Of a DNA stretch of 64,000 bases, positions 1 through 11,000 are shown piece by piece (positions within the stretch are counted from its first letter, which is position 1; each line of letters starts with the position of its first letter). The position numbers and the translations under genes were made by a program. Origin of the DNA: Crambe crambe (taxonomy: Eukaryota > Porifera > Demospongiae > Poecilosclerida > Crambeidae); the NCBI GenBank assembly GCA_963924555.1, contig OZ004595.1, positions 868,001 through 932,000 on the forward strand. Reading direction: 5' to 3'. The notes beneath the pieces were generated by a model, which saw nothing but the letters and a program-made list of their open reading frames with translations, was not told the DNA's origin and searched no databases.

Positions 1-189
1 ATTAACCCACCAAATGTCTTAATTAAAGGGATTGCCTCGTGCACAACTAGCCAAGGGAGACCACTTTATTCACCAACAGGGAAGGTTGGAGGAGGTGGAC
101 AGACCTGTGTCACTGCTGGGCATATTATGGAGAGTGGATTGCCAGCCTCTTGTGTGATCTAGGAAGCTGAGTTCACAGCCAGGGTGGGG

Positions 190-250
190 TCAGTTGTACC
201 CATAGTTGGTGAAGTGCACGTTGTAGACACTCTCTGAGGCAAATTTCTGA
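190..250 (-). CDS. Candidate last exon of an unidentified minus-strand gene
   Basis: On the minus strand an AG acceptor at 251-252 opens a short frame reading QKFASESVYNVHFTNYGYN and then a stop at 190-192. The same frame and stop are kept at 35405-35465. Conservation of frame and acceptor in both block-X copies suggests a real 3'-terminal exon, but no upstream exon could be assigned and the family is not recognised. It may equally be a relic carried along by duplication. Confidence 0.3.
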
Positions 251-256
251 CTGGAA

Positions 257-529
257 CAGGGGCGGCACAACAGGTGCTGCTGGTACGGCTTTTGCCGTAC
301 CACTTTTATAACTGGTCAGGCAGAGCCGTACCAGTTCTACAGTGGATTTATGCACCACAATGAAACAGGAGAGGCTAGATCATGCTTTACACTGAAGCTA
401 TGAGAGAATTTCCTTCACGTAAAGATAACAGATGAGACATTTTTGAAAACTTATAATGCTCAAAATTAGGCCAGAAATGATCATATTTAAGGGAGCCGTA
501 CCACGTTTCAAGTGGTTGTGCCACCCCTG
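257..529. mobile_element. 273-bp MITE with CAGGGG ends and 5-bp TSD
   Basis: The terminal inverted repeats begin CAGGGGCGGCACAAC on the left and CAGGGGTGGCACAAC on the right (reverse complement). TGGAA is duplicated at 252-256 and 530-534. The homologous block at 35465 lacks the insert and reads straight through, so this is a filled site with a clean empty counterpart. A short inner hairpin lies at about 276-301. There is no coding capacity. CAGGGG ends suggest the hAT superfamily; the 5-bp duplication is shorter than the usual 8 bp. Confidence 0.8.
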
Positions 530-839
530 TGGAATCTGGAGAAGGGTGGGAACAATACTGGATGACAAGGTAATTACAGTCTGATCTGGCCACCCTTGGA
601 GATCAAGTGTCCTGATTAGAGCCTGATTAGAGGGTGGCCTCATTTCAGGGATACATACATCGGATCCGCGGAACATTTTCTAGCAGTCATGATGACCCCT
701 TACCTAACATCTCCGACATTTACGTCATTATCTTGATGAGTGTGACGTCATTGGATCTGCAGACATTATTTTTGTTTTTTGAATAGTTTCCTTTTTACTG
801 AGCGAGTACTTACCTCTATTAAACTCACGTATCAGTACC

Positions 840-2332
840 ATGGCATCCGAACAGGTGAGCGCTGTAATGCATGTAGGTAGCTAGGTCTAGAAATCCACGC
901 CCAGGGGCTGGGGCCTAAGGGACCTGGGGCCCCCCCCCTTTTTCATTACCATTAGCCACACAGTACTCACTTGCATGGTGCAATATTTTAAATGAAAGAG
1001 CCACATGGTAAGTTAAAGCACCATAATTACAGAATGTTTTGAGCCAGAGAAAAGACTAGCTAGATAAGAACAGAATTATGAAGCTAAGCTACAGTTGATT
1101 AAGTTGTTATTTTTGGGTGTGGTGGTTTGATTTGTAACTGAACTTGGATAAACTATCAGTTTCATCTGTGTCACGGAATGTGCAGCACCATTAGGTTATT
1201 CAAAGCATTTGACTCATTATAGTTCTCAGGTAATTAAGGACTATCCGAATGCTAGTCTCTGAGTGGCAGGCATATTATCAGGGGCTGATCCTTTAAAGAA
1301 GAGGGGTAAAAAATAAATAGTGCGAAATCTTGGCTTTCTTTCAGCTAAGGTATAGAATTATACCAGAGCCTCCAACCATATTCTTTAGTATTTTTACTGA
1401 AATTTGGCCAAGAATTTTCAAACATAACTTGCAGCAATGCAATTTCAATTTCACACTTCATTACTCTAATTAGTGGGTGGGTGAATACCACACAACTTGC
1501 AGCAACCAGTACTCTTATTAGTGGGTGGATGTAATAACCAACCTAGTCATGATAATTGCCGATGCTGTCATAAAAAAATCGACCATAGGGTGATGGTGTA
1601 GATGCTTGTTTATTTAGGTGACTTTAGGCCTCTAACAGCTCTGAAGAGATACTAGCTATACTGATTATTGTTATGCAATTGCTAAATGTACCTGTGCAAA
1701 GCACTCTCAAAAAAATTCTCTAACAATTGTTAAAATCCATTACAAATGCACATGTATGGATAAACAGGTTCTGATAACAGAGGTTACACTGTATCACTTT
1801 TAAGTATGTGGTGTGATCACAAATAATTTACACAATCTCATGGGTGAACACTTGCTAGCACCTGAACCTAAAACTTGTCTATTTCTATGTTGAATTTCAG
1901 ACCCAGCGATATGCATCTGATAGGATTTACAATGTGTTGCTTATGAATAATTATCATTAATTTTGAGAGGGACCCATTTCATTCCCCCTGGATGAAGGAA
2001 CTGGTCACACAGCTATTGCCTCCAAAGTCAGGAAAGGTGAGCACAGTCAAAATCAATGAGATTACAAACATTGATCTGCTTCTATTTTATATTTTATAGA
2101 AAAGCTCGGTCAAATCCTCACTACTCCTTCACCTCCAAGACCTACACCAGCAGGTGAGCAGTTTAACACAGAGTGTGTAATATCATACTGGTACATGGTA
2201 CTGTTAATGAATGCAGGTCCTTTACCTGATGAGGTGGACAGTATAAAGAGCTCACCTGATAACAGTCATGAAAGGTCTCACCAAACTCCTTCCACTCCTC
2301 AAAGACCTCATCATAAATGCCAAGTTTTATAA
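840..2332 (+). pseudogene. Copy 0: decayed Roc-COR-Death gene
   Basis: Exon 1 (840-854, MASEQ) is followed by the start of the usual intron 1. The sequence then jumps at about 890 into non-coding DNA that also occurs at 19972-20905. At about 1991 it returns to the tail of the death-domain exon, then the 54-base Pro-rich linker exon (2100-2153), and the terminal exon (2217-2332, stop TAA). All coiled-coil, Roc and COR exons are absent, so no GTPase can be made. The retained exons still have good splice sites and open frames. It is best read as a deleted member of the array. Confidence 0.8.
890..1985. repeat. Non-coding block shared with 19972-20905
   Basis: Large parts of this stretch match 19972-20905 (the GGGGCCTAAGGGACC region, the ATTAGCCACA region, the CTATCAGTTTCATCTGTG region). 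At the second site the match begins right after the 3' end of the LTR element, so this copy is close to the pre-insertion state. No gene is seen. Confidence 0.7.
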
Positions 2333-2720
2333 ATATTCAGTTTGTCATGACTTCATGATTGAAATATCCACACACACCATCACCTCTTTGTATCTATCTA
2401 CCACTGCTTGTCTTCATTACACATAAATTCTTTGTTAAATTTTTACATTTTGTGTAAAATAAATAATGAGAAGAGAAGATAAAATATGGAGGTCATCAGC
2501 TGCTTGACTGTGCCAGGCACCACAAGGAATAGAAGTATGTAGAGATACACACTGATAAATGAGTTAGGAGTGTTATGGCACAAGAAAAGAATTTCAAATC
2601 AGAAGATGTAGAACAGAATAGAATCAAAATAATGAAGTATGTAAGAATATTCAGTAAGCTAAAATTTTCACTAAAAAGTCTTAAATTTCACTAAAAAGTC
2701 TTAAATTTTCACTAAAAGTC

Positions 2721-2865
2721 TTAAAATTCCACAGGACCCTGATGGAGTCCACCATGGCTTCTGGCTAGAAGTGTGTTGTGGTGCAACTGGAGGAAAATGT
2801 GTTGGATGTGGTACTTGGAACTGTTGTCCTCATCACTCACCCCATCCAGTTCCTGAGCTCCATCA
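2721..2865 (-). pseudogene. Fragment of the acidic/Ser-rich minus-strand gene (copy 0)
   Basis: The minus strand encodes a piece resembling the C-terminal end of the minus-strand gene found after genes A and D (SDEDNSSKYHIQH then a His/Leu-rich stretch ending GPVEF). Here it is the only recognisable part: the acidic and basic segments present in the other copies are missing. It lies in the same relative position and orientation, downstream of copy 0. Confidence 0.6.
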
Positions 2866-3628
2866 GGGTCAGATCCAGGATTGCCACTGGGCCACGGGGA
2901 AGGAGGGGAACATAAATATGACAGCATGAGTGTAGGCAAAGGGGTGAAGTACCCCATGCATGTGTTATAGCTATTCTGAAGTGACACATGCAAGGTCACA
3001 GGTCGCAGGTGTGATTTGTTAAAGGAAATATGCACTGAGTTATCTAATGTGTCACCTTCCAAAGTACAGTGCAATATGGATGTTCCGAAAGATATCTTTG
3101 AAGCAACAGTGACACATGCTAGATCACAGGTGTGATTGTTAAGTTAGCGTGCACTGAGTTATCTAATGTGAGACCTTGAAAGTTCAAGCCAAAGTGTGTC
3201 TTCCATAGCTCATAGTCTTCAAGGGAGTTATGGTTTCAAAACATAAAGGACACTTTTAAAACATCTAACTTCAACAATTGAGGTCATATTCATATATTGG
3301 GGGGATGGAGGGTGAGGGGGAGTATTTAAGTACACCAAGAGAGTTCTCTTTTGAAGTTTTGTTGGGTAGTATGAATACATTAAGAATAAACCCCCCCAGA
3401 GATCCACCCTTATTTACAAGTAATTAGGTTTTTTGATCCAATTAGTAGGAGGGGGTTAGGACACTCATCACTTATGGATCAATTCCAGAAGGACCGGCCC
3501 CACGGAGAACCCTGTTGCTGACAATAATGGAACTATAATACTATTAGCAATTAACTTTGAATGGATGTGGGAGTTTCCAGCTCATGACTCAGCTTTTTCT
3601 GATGATCATGTGATAGTCACATGGTGTA
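2866..3628. other. Intergenic stretch without recognised gene
   Basis: The stretch holds two diverged copies of a short repeat (near 2985-3070 and 3105-3190, both with 'tgacacatg' and 'cactgagttatctaatgtg'). No convincing coding exon is visible on either strand. Confidence 0.4.
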
Positions 3629-3754
3629 TCATGTAGCAGGAGAGGGTTGTGTGTGGTTGCGTACCAGGTATGGTGTCTCCTTGGTGTGACTCTTGATGTG
3701 TCTGCGTAGTTTGTAGGGTGTGGCAAATCTCCAGGGACAACCGTCAAAGGGGCA
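3629..3754 (-). CDS. Orphan C2H2 zinc-finger exon
   Basis: On the minus strand a strong acceptor (pyrimidine tract then CACAG) opens an exon beginning CPFDGCPWRFATPYKLRRHI and ending with a TGA at 3629-3631. The spacing C-x4-C-x12-H-x3-H is a classic C2H2 finger, followed by a TKETPY-type linker. The finger resembles those of ZXD/MTF-1-like proteins, though one finger cannot settle the family. It is a terminal exon or a relic: no further fingers were found nearby. The pyrimidine tract is merged with a 100-bp simple repeat. Confidence 0.55.
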   Translation of the reverse strand, partial: CPFDGCPWRFATPYKLRRHIKSHTKETPYLVRNHTQPSPAT

Positions 3755-3756
3755 CT

Positions 3757-3862
3757 GTGGAGAGGAGGGGAGAGGGAGGGGGAGGAGGGGAGAGGGAGGG
3801 GAGAGGGAGAGGAGGGGAGAGGGAGGGGAGAGGGGGAGAGAGGAGAGGGAGGGGAGAGGGGA
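3757..3862. repeat. Purine-rich (GGGAGAGG)n simple repeat
   Basis: About 100 bp of irregular GGGAGAGGAGG repeats on the plus strand. On the minus strand it forms an unusually long polypyrimidine tract directly before the zinc-finger exon acceptor. Confidence 0.9.
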
Positions 3863-4099
3863 AGCAGGTGAATAACATGTTACATCTTTTTTTCCTAAAT
3901 GCACATGCAACCATGCACATGTTTTGAAAACTTGAGAGAAACCTCACCACTCAGTGTTTCTATACTTCCACCATTTACAACTGCTCAAAGTAGAGGTGGA
4001 TTTATCAGACTGGTAACACCAGCTCAATGGAAAGTGACAACAAAGAAGCAATCATATCTATTCCACACCAGCAAGTATCACAAGCACAGCAAAAGGTGA

Positions 4100-5060
4100 T
4101 CCACAATTTATCAAACCATTAATAGCTAGTGGTATAAGACGTATTATCAGGCCTTGAATCATGTGATACCTAAAGGAATCGGGAGAAGAGATCATTAAAA
4201 ACACAAGTCAAAATGCTACAACCTTAACCACTTTTTTCACCTCATAGGTATAGGGGTGCTTGCAACCCCTGTCCATGCACCGTTGCTAGGGTATTATAAC
4301 GTCAGAGCTGCTTGGAGTAGCTAAATGAAACAAGCACCTGCTATGGAGTACTGCACATGCTGCTACTACACACAGCAAAAAAAAGGGCAATTTTTATAGC
4401 TAGATGCTACAAGATATCGTATGGACAAGATCTTGCTGACAGGTGTAGCTAATAGTGATAGTCTGGTGCAGCTGCTCAGGTTCAGAGTTATATCACGTCC
4501 AATCAGTCCTGGCATAGCAGTCCTGGCACGAAATGACATTTTCAAGCAGGAATTTATGGCCCAGCTGGCTACCATATCACTAGAGATTGGCCCCCAATGA
4601 CCTCATTAATATAGGGCCCCCTGGTCCCCATATCCATGGAAGGCCCCAAATTAGGGACTCATAAAATCATAAAATTATTTGTGCAGGAATTTACGGCCCA
4701 ACTTGCTACTTATTATCGTAGGCTAGCAATAATCATAAAATTATTTTATTATTTTAGTTAGTGCATTAATTTTTCATTAATAGACCTGGCAACCTCTGGT
4801 TGTGCCAGTGTGAAAACTGACTGGTTTCTGGATAGACTAGCTAGACTAACTATCATCTTGGAACTATACCTGAAACTTAGAAAGACGATATGGATGCATG
4901 AGATTCTCCCATATCGATTAGGGGGCCCCCCAACAACCCCATTACTCTGGGCCCACTGGTCCCCATATCCCTAGGGGGATGACGAGAGGCCCCAAATTAG
5001 GGACTCCCTATACTTGGCTTGGCTAAAGAGACCGGCAGATAGGTAGGTCTGGATCTACCT
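4100..5060. repeat. Downstream block, copy 0
   Basis: Matches 15094-15830 (after gene A), 43085-43510 (after C) and 62755-63540 (after D). It includes a reading frame that is open in the D copy at 62935-63144. In this copy that frame is interrupted. No other gene is seen. Confidence 0.75.
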
Positions 5061-5654
5061 ATGGAACTCTGGATCTGCATCTGGATCTACCCATGGAAGT
5101 GATGCTAGAAAATATTCCACTCCTAAACTGTAACTACATTAGCAGTTCAAGTGAGTGTGGGTCCCCCTGACTAGAAAAATGGGGACCCCAGGATCCCCAC
5201 TTCTCTAATGATTTGGGGATGGTGGGTCCTGATTTTGGGGGTCTCCATATCACTGTTATAATGGTTCGACTTACATCGCTGATCTTTGCTCCACACAGCC
5301 TTCTCTCCCAACACCACACAAGGTAACATTGAGCTTGGTCTTGGAGTTAGTCAGTGACACTACAGGGAGACAGTCATGTCAACTGATGGCTTACATTGGT
5401 TCAGTATTAGCTAGGTTTCCATGGTGGAATGTCAAGGAAGGATTCATTTAGTAATTAACCCTCAAGAAAACACTTTCTCTTCAAGCTGAACTTTGGACTC
5501 TACACACACCCATCACTGCTCATCAAAATATCACCAACTCAATTTTCAAAATGACCTAATCCTTGCAATGCTTCCAATAACACCATCTCCTGACTACAAT
5601 AAGCTCATGAAACTATTCTACTAGCTAATACTTCTAGCAAGTCACCACATTTAC

Positions 5655-6295
5655 TAAACAGTATAAATTTGCAAGGTAATTATTGTACACGAGATTATAA
5701 CAGTCTCTAGATTCAATAGCTAAAACAGTTTCTTCATCCTCAGTACAGCATAATAGCTATTTCATTTTCTATTGCATAAGTCACGGGGGGGGGGGGGGGG
5801 AGGGAGGGGAGGGAGGGGGACGGGGGAGAGAGAGGGAGGGGGGTTACTTGACTAGTTAAAAATATTCATAATACATGGCACTGAATTAAGTCAGTGACTT
5901 AATTCCATGCCAATATAAGTATTCACATTAAATGGCAGCATTTTAAGTCGGAGTAGGTCCCTGGTAATTAGAATAATAGACTGACTTAATTCAGTGCCAT
6001 GATCATGATAATAACTAAATGGGCAATTATTTAAGTATAAAAGTTATTAGGTAATGTTGTCATGGTGATAAATTTGCAAGGTAATTATTGTACATGAGAT
6101 TATAACACAGTCTCTAGATTCAATAGCTAAAACAGTTTCTTCATCCTTCATTTTCTATTGCATAAGTCACGGGGGGGGGGGGGGGGGGGGGGGGAGAGGG
6201 GGGAGGGAGGAAAGGGGGAGGGGAGGGGGAGGGAGGGGGGAGGGGAGGGAGGGGGAGGGGGGTTACTTGACTAGTTAAAAATATTCATAACTGCA
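5655..6295. repeat. Local direct duplication with poly-G/GA tracts
   Basis: The segment from 'ataaatttgcaaggtaatta' through the G-rich tract to 'ggttacttgactagttaaa' occurs twice, at about 5662-5875 and 6067-6295. Each copy has a long G run (from about 5782 and about 6170) followed by irregular GGGAGG repeats of different length. Confidence 0.85.
5873..6040 (-). repeat. Inverted repeat with palindromic GGCACTGAATTAAGTCA ends, left copy
   Basis: This stretch is the reverse complement of about 7690-7845 (and of 22480-22640). It is itself built from near-palindromes of the type GGCACTGAATTAAGTCA/TGACTTAATTCAGTGCC. That organisation suggests a fold-back MITE family; the inserts are nested within block Y. 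No coding sequence. Confidence 0.7.
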
Positions 6296-7689
6296 TCATG
6301 ACAATTATGAGAAAACTGGCTGCACGTAGTTTTTGGGCATTGATGTTGCGAATGACATGGCAGGTATATAATATCCACTCACTCCACTTGACGTATGAGA
6401 TCTTTACGAGGTTCTATTAGCTCTCAGTATGTGGAGCAACTGTTAACAATAACTATTACAAGTGAGTGTTTGTGGTCAGTAATGAATATTCTTAACCAGT
6501 GAGGTCTCGTCTCGTACCTGGTGTAAAGTAGCTACCGTTGTAAAGCTTTCTTTTGAGACCAAAATCAAATTGATGGGGGTAGCTAGCATCATGGAGGTAT
6601 GGATGGGAAAAAGAATGGCAGCTGTAAATAGTGGGTGGGAGGCCACCACTATAATTGTAGGGTGGTCTGGAAGCATTCACCCTCAGAAGTATCACTGCAT
6701 CAGTACTTAATTCCTGCACAATGTTGGGCATTCACTGAGGGGGACTAAGCCCCATAGTTAATTTGGGGGGGGGGGGGGGGGGGGGGAGATTTCTACGTCA
6801 CTGTACTATGTTGAGAATTACTCACAGATAGAAATGATTCTTTTTTATGGAGCAACAATGACAGGGACCAGTTATTTATAGGATATACAAAATTCTAAAA
6901 TGAAGAAAAGTCAACTCTTCTTGAAGTACAGGTTACTAACAGCCATGATACTGCCATTATAGATGAAAGATGGTGCTCCCTTGCACTTATTGTGGTAGCT
7001 ACTCGTAAGCAAGGCATCAAAAGGAACTTATTATTATGAAATACAAACTCATGGAAATAAAAGTTACTAAGTGATCCTATTAAAATAATTTCACCTGAAA
7101 GATGAAGATGGACTAGTAGCTAACTTCTCTCAAAGATGCTGATCTCACGAGTTTTGCCAAAGAGGCATTAGAGACAGGATCTATCCCCCAAACTATCTTT
7201 GATTTGTTCATATCCTGCTCACTCAAGATCAGGTACTTTTTATGTATGTGTACGAGATGGTATTCATTATGAGAAATGGCTAAACTTACTTTCTCAATTT
7301 ATTTCGAACTACCTCACATAAGGAATCAAATAAAACCAATACGAAGAAACAGGCAAAAGGTTTGACATCTCCAGTTCCTTCTAACTGGGTAAAATCATGT
7401 TTATCATACAGGAACGTGGTTTTGTGGTAGAATTGTTATGTGAGGTCAAATGAAATATGCGCATATCTGAGGATGAATTTGATACTGTGGAGATCATGTA
7501 GCTAGCTAACAACACTCCATCTTGTTGCATCATAATCACCTTGCAAATTCTATACTCACAGTAATCTATCAGCTATGTCGCTACTGTAGCTTGTTTACAA
7601 GCTTGTACAGCAGGACAATTAATTGTTTTATTTTCATTGTTGAATTTACTGTTGTATGTTTTTGACTTTTATTATTATCACAGTTTTGA

Positions 7690-7845
7690 GTGTACTTAAA
7701 TAATTGCCCATTTAGTTATGATTATGATCATGGCACTGAATTAAGTCAGCCTATTATTCTAATTACCAGGGACCTACTCTGACTTAAAATGCTGCCATTA
7801 ACTTAATTCAGTCGTGGCATGTTTGACTTAGCTAAATCAACGCCA
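7690..7845 (+). repeat. Inverted repeat with palindromic ends, right copy
   Basis: Reverse-complement partner of 5873-6040, about 1.65 kb away. The B-side equivalent at 22480-22640 retains an extra central palindromic part, so the copies differ by small internal losses. Confidence 0.7.
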
Positions 7846-8064
7846 TGAGTGACTCAAGGGATGGATGACTTAATTCAATGCCATGAGTAACTCAAAGCAT
7901 TTATGTCAAGTTCTGCACAACCGGGGTGTGGCATTTAGTGGCTGTAAATTATCTTACCTGGTGGATCTCAATCACATGATCCTAACACTCCTAAAAATCT
8001 TATTTTGTTCTTGAACAATTTTCTTTTTCAGAGCTATATAGTATCTCTTAGCGGCTGTTGTGGT

Positions 8065-11000
8065 ATGGCAGAGGGAAAATCGAAACAGGTGAGCTGTAAT
8101 GCATGCTCATCAGTAGGTCTAGAAATCCAGATGAAGAACTTGTTCACTACACGCATAGATGCCATTTATAAGGCTATGGCGCCTAAAATATTGGGGAGGA
8201 CAGCTGCATTGGTCGGCTAATTCGCCTCAAAACTGCAGCTGTTTGTTTGTTATGTACAGCCTGTCCTGCTATTTATCAGTTGGCCAATTTATCTTTCTAG
8301 TAGAGATAGCAGTTAGCTAGGTCTGCAAGTTCTTTTAGACTTGACCGGTAGATAGTGTTACTGCTAGTTTATAGTTTGACTATCTAGATGTTTCCTCCCA
8401 ATACAGGAACTCGAGGGAAAGCTTCAGGATGAATTGTGGGTAAGTTGTCATGAAAATAGCTGTTGTGATGTTGTGTTGGTCCAGTGCCCTCTGGTCAGTC
8501 ACTGCAAAGCACCTTAGGCCCATAGAAACAGTCTGTCAAAGATGAGGGGTGCTCGTTTGCAGGTATGGGTTGCTTATTGGAATGCTGGACTACTGAACCT
8601 TAAAACAGTTACCTCCAGCATGTGGGCCCCAATGTTTCGTACAGATTGTCAACACGCCTCAGCTTGTGTGCCTACTAGACCCCTGTCCATTTTTATAGGC
8701 CAAATGCTGACTCGGCATAATTCCTAGTGCCCCTCTGCCGAGGGAAGTGGGTGGAGTCTTGTGACTCACAGACCCCAGGACAATATTGAGCACACTTTTT
8801 AATGAACATTCCCCACGTTTGGAGTGTACAGCTCGAACATCTTGCATGCTAGACCCCTGCTCAATTTTTTACAAGCCGTTACCAACCCATTCAAGTGTGC
8901 CGAGGGAAATGGGCGGGGTCTAGTGACTCATGGACCCCATGACCTTATAGAGCATGATGTGCTCTACAGGTTCTCCAAGTTTGGAGGCCGTAGCTCGCAT
9001 GCTGTGGGTGTGGTGATTTTTTTTTGTGGTGCATGATGGCTGTCTTTGTGTGTTGGTTGTATGGTTGTCTCACCTTCTCTCTCTCACTCCTCACAGGGGA
9101 AGGCATTCCATCAGAGTGGGATAGAGCACTATGAACAGGTGAGTGATGAGTGTAGCAGTGGTGTGATGAGGGCGTGGCATGTGGCCCAGTCCATACCTGG
9201 TGTGTATTCCATGTGTGCAGAGATTGTCTGCTGCTCAGAAGGAGCTCAGTCAGCCTTCCCTGAGTGAACTAAGGAGGTCTGAGCTTGAGGAGGAGGTGAA
9301 GCATTGTGAAGGAATGATCCAGTGGAATAAAAAGTGTCTCTTTGGTAGAGAAGAAGCTATAAAGCAGCTTCAGGATGCCCTGGGGCGACTTACTTGTAAG
9401 TATAAAGATTTAGCACTAATTAGATGATGTAATGATACATTATACAAGTTAAGTAATAGCCCAGAGCTATAAAATAGTGTGCGCTCAGCTGGGAGGTGTA
9501 ATTAGTAATTAATAGTAACATGTAAGAATTAATTAGTGACTAATTAAAAGTAGGTGAAATTAATAAATGTTTGAGTGGCCATAACTTTTGAAGGGAAAGT
9601 GCTATAGTCTTGAAATAAGAACCATTCTGCTCAGAAAATTCTACTCTTTCTTTGTGTCACTACTAGCATTACCTAAGAGAGTGTTAGGGAGGTGGTAATC
9701 CATTTTGGCATGTATTTTATGACCTTATTATAATTTTATCAGCAGAATGTGACTGTTGTGATGTCTTATTATAAACTGTTATGTAAATAATGTTCTTTTC
9801 CCTCTTCAGCTGCTTCCCAGAAGCCTGACTCTTCTTCCCAGAAAGGAACACAGAGTGAGTATTATAATTAAGCCACAATAGAGGTATTCACACCCTCCCC
9901 ACATACAATGGTGTGCTTTAATTGAGGTTCTGGGCCAATTAAATAACTTATGGTATTCAGTCAATGATTTACTTTACAGAACTGGCATCAAGTGGCTCAC
10001 ATCTAGATGATGCAACTAGAGAGAAAATGGTAAGTGTAATGGAAGAGGGGTGTGTGTATGCATTCATGTAGGGTGTGAACTCTATGATTGCTCTCCTGGT
10101 TTCTCTGATTCAGTTCAACCAGTCCATGACGTGGGGCCATGTTGAGGCAATCATCATCAAGGTCCTGATCGTGGGGGCTGCTGGAGTCGGCAAATCCCTT
10201 TTTTTGTCTCGTCTCCTTGGTGTCGCTATTTCTCTCATCCAAAACAGTACCGGAGTGGTCGAGAAAGCCCAGAGGGTTAACTGTCGAAGGTTGGGCACAA
10301 CAGATCTCAAAAACAACATAGTTTGGGAAGTGGTCGGACCGAAAGAACTGATGAAACTTCTTGCCGATGCCATAACCTCAGGAATTGAGAAGTTCACTGC
10401 TTCTGTTTCCCCTCCACATGCATCTCGTCGTTCCAATAATGGATCAGGTTCTCATTCGACCAGTTCTGCTGATGCAAGCTACTCTACAGCTAGAACTACC
10501 GTCCTTCAGTTGATAGGTCGTTCCAAGGAAGGTAAATTGCTGAAGATGACTTGGATCTATCTGATAGATAGTGGAGGGCAGCCTCAGTTCCACGAGCTTC
10601 TTACAGCATTCATCAGAAACACCACTTTAGGTATCTTTGTCTTCAGACTCTCAGATCGGCTGGACGATAAGCCACGGATTGAATACTACAAAGGTGGAAA
10701 GCCACTGGGTGAGCCTTATCCTTTCCCCATGAGCCACAAGGAGATCTTCCAACACTGTATCCAGACCATTTCTTCCCTCCCTTCCACTTCTCCTCCAAAG
10801 GATCAGGCCCCAACTTGCCCGAAGATTCTCGTCTTGGGAACTCATCGAGACAAAGAGAGCAAGTGTTCCGAAACACGTGATGAAAAAGAGAAGATTCTCA
10901 GGGATATCTTGCACAAAGGACCAAAACCTGACTCAGCCATCTCAGAAGACTTACTTTATTATGGAAATAGGTGCATCTTTCCTTTGAATGCTAAATCACC

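Larger units (their letters stand above)
1..760. repeat. Upstream block X, copy 1
   Basis: This block matches 35215-35700 closely, for example through the stretch around 170-250. It lies upstream of decayed copy 0 here and upstream of gene C there. The main difference is a 273-bp MITE present only in this copy. Apart from a candidate minus-strand terminal exon at 190-250, no gene is visible. Confidence 0.8.
5130..8064. repeat. Upstream block Y, copy 1 (before gene A)
   Basis: 5130-5492 and 6648-8064 match 21085-22896 upstream of gene B nearly base for base. The intervening 5493-6647 is absent from the second copy. The block contains poly-G runs, a palindromic inverted repeat and no recognised protein gene. 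Near 8030 it ends in a pyrimidine tract and CAG just before the start codon of gene A, so an untranslated 5' exon may begin there. Confidence 0.8.

Noticed and set aside
3718-3927. Plus-strand open frame rich in Arg, Gly and Glu
   Set aside because: It is a translation of the purine simple repeat and overlaps the minus-strand zinc-finger exon.
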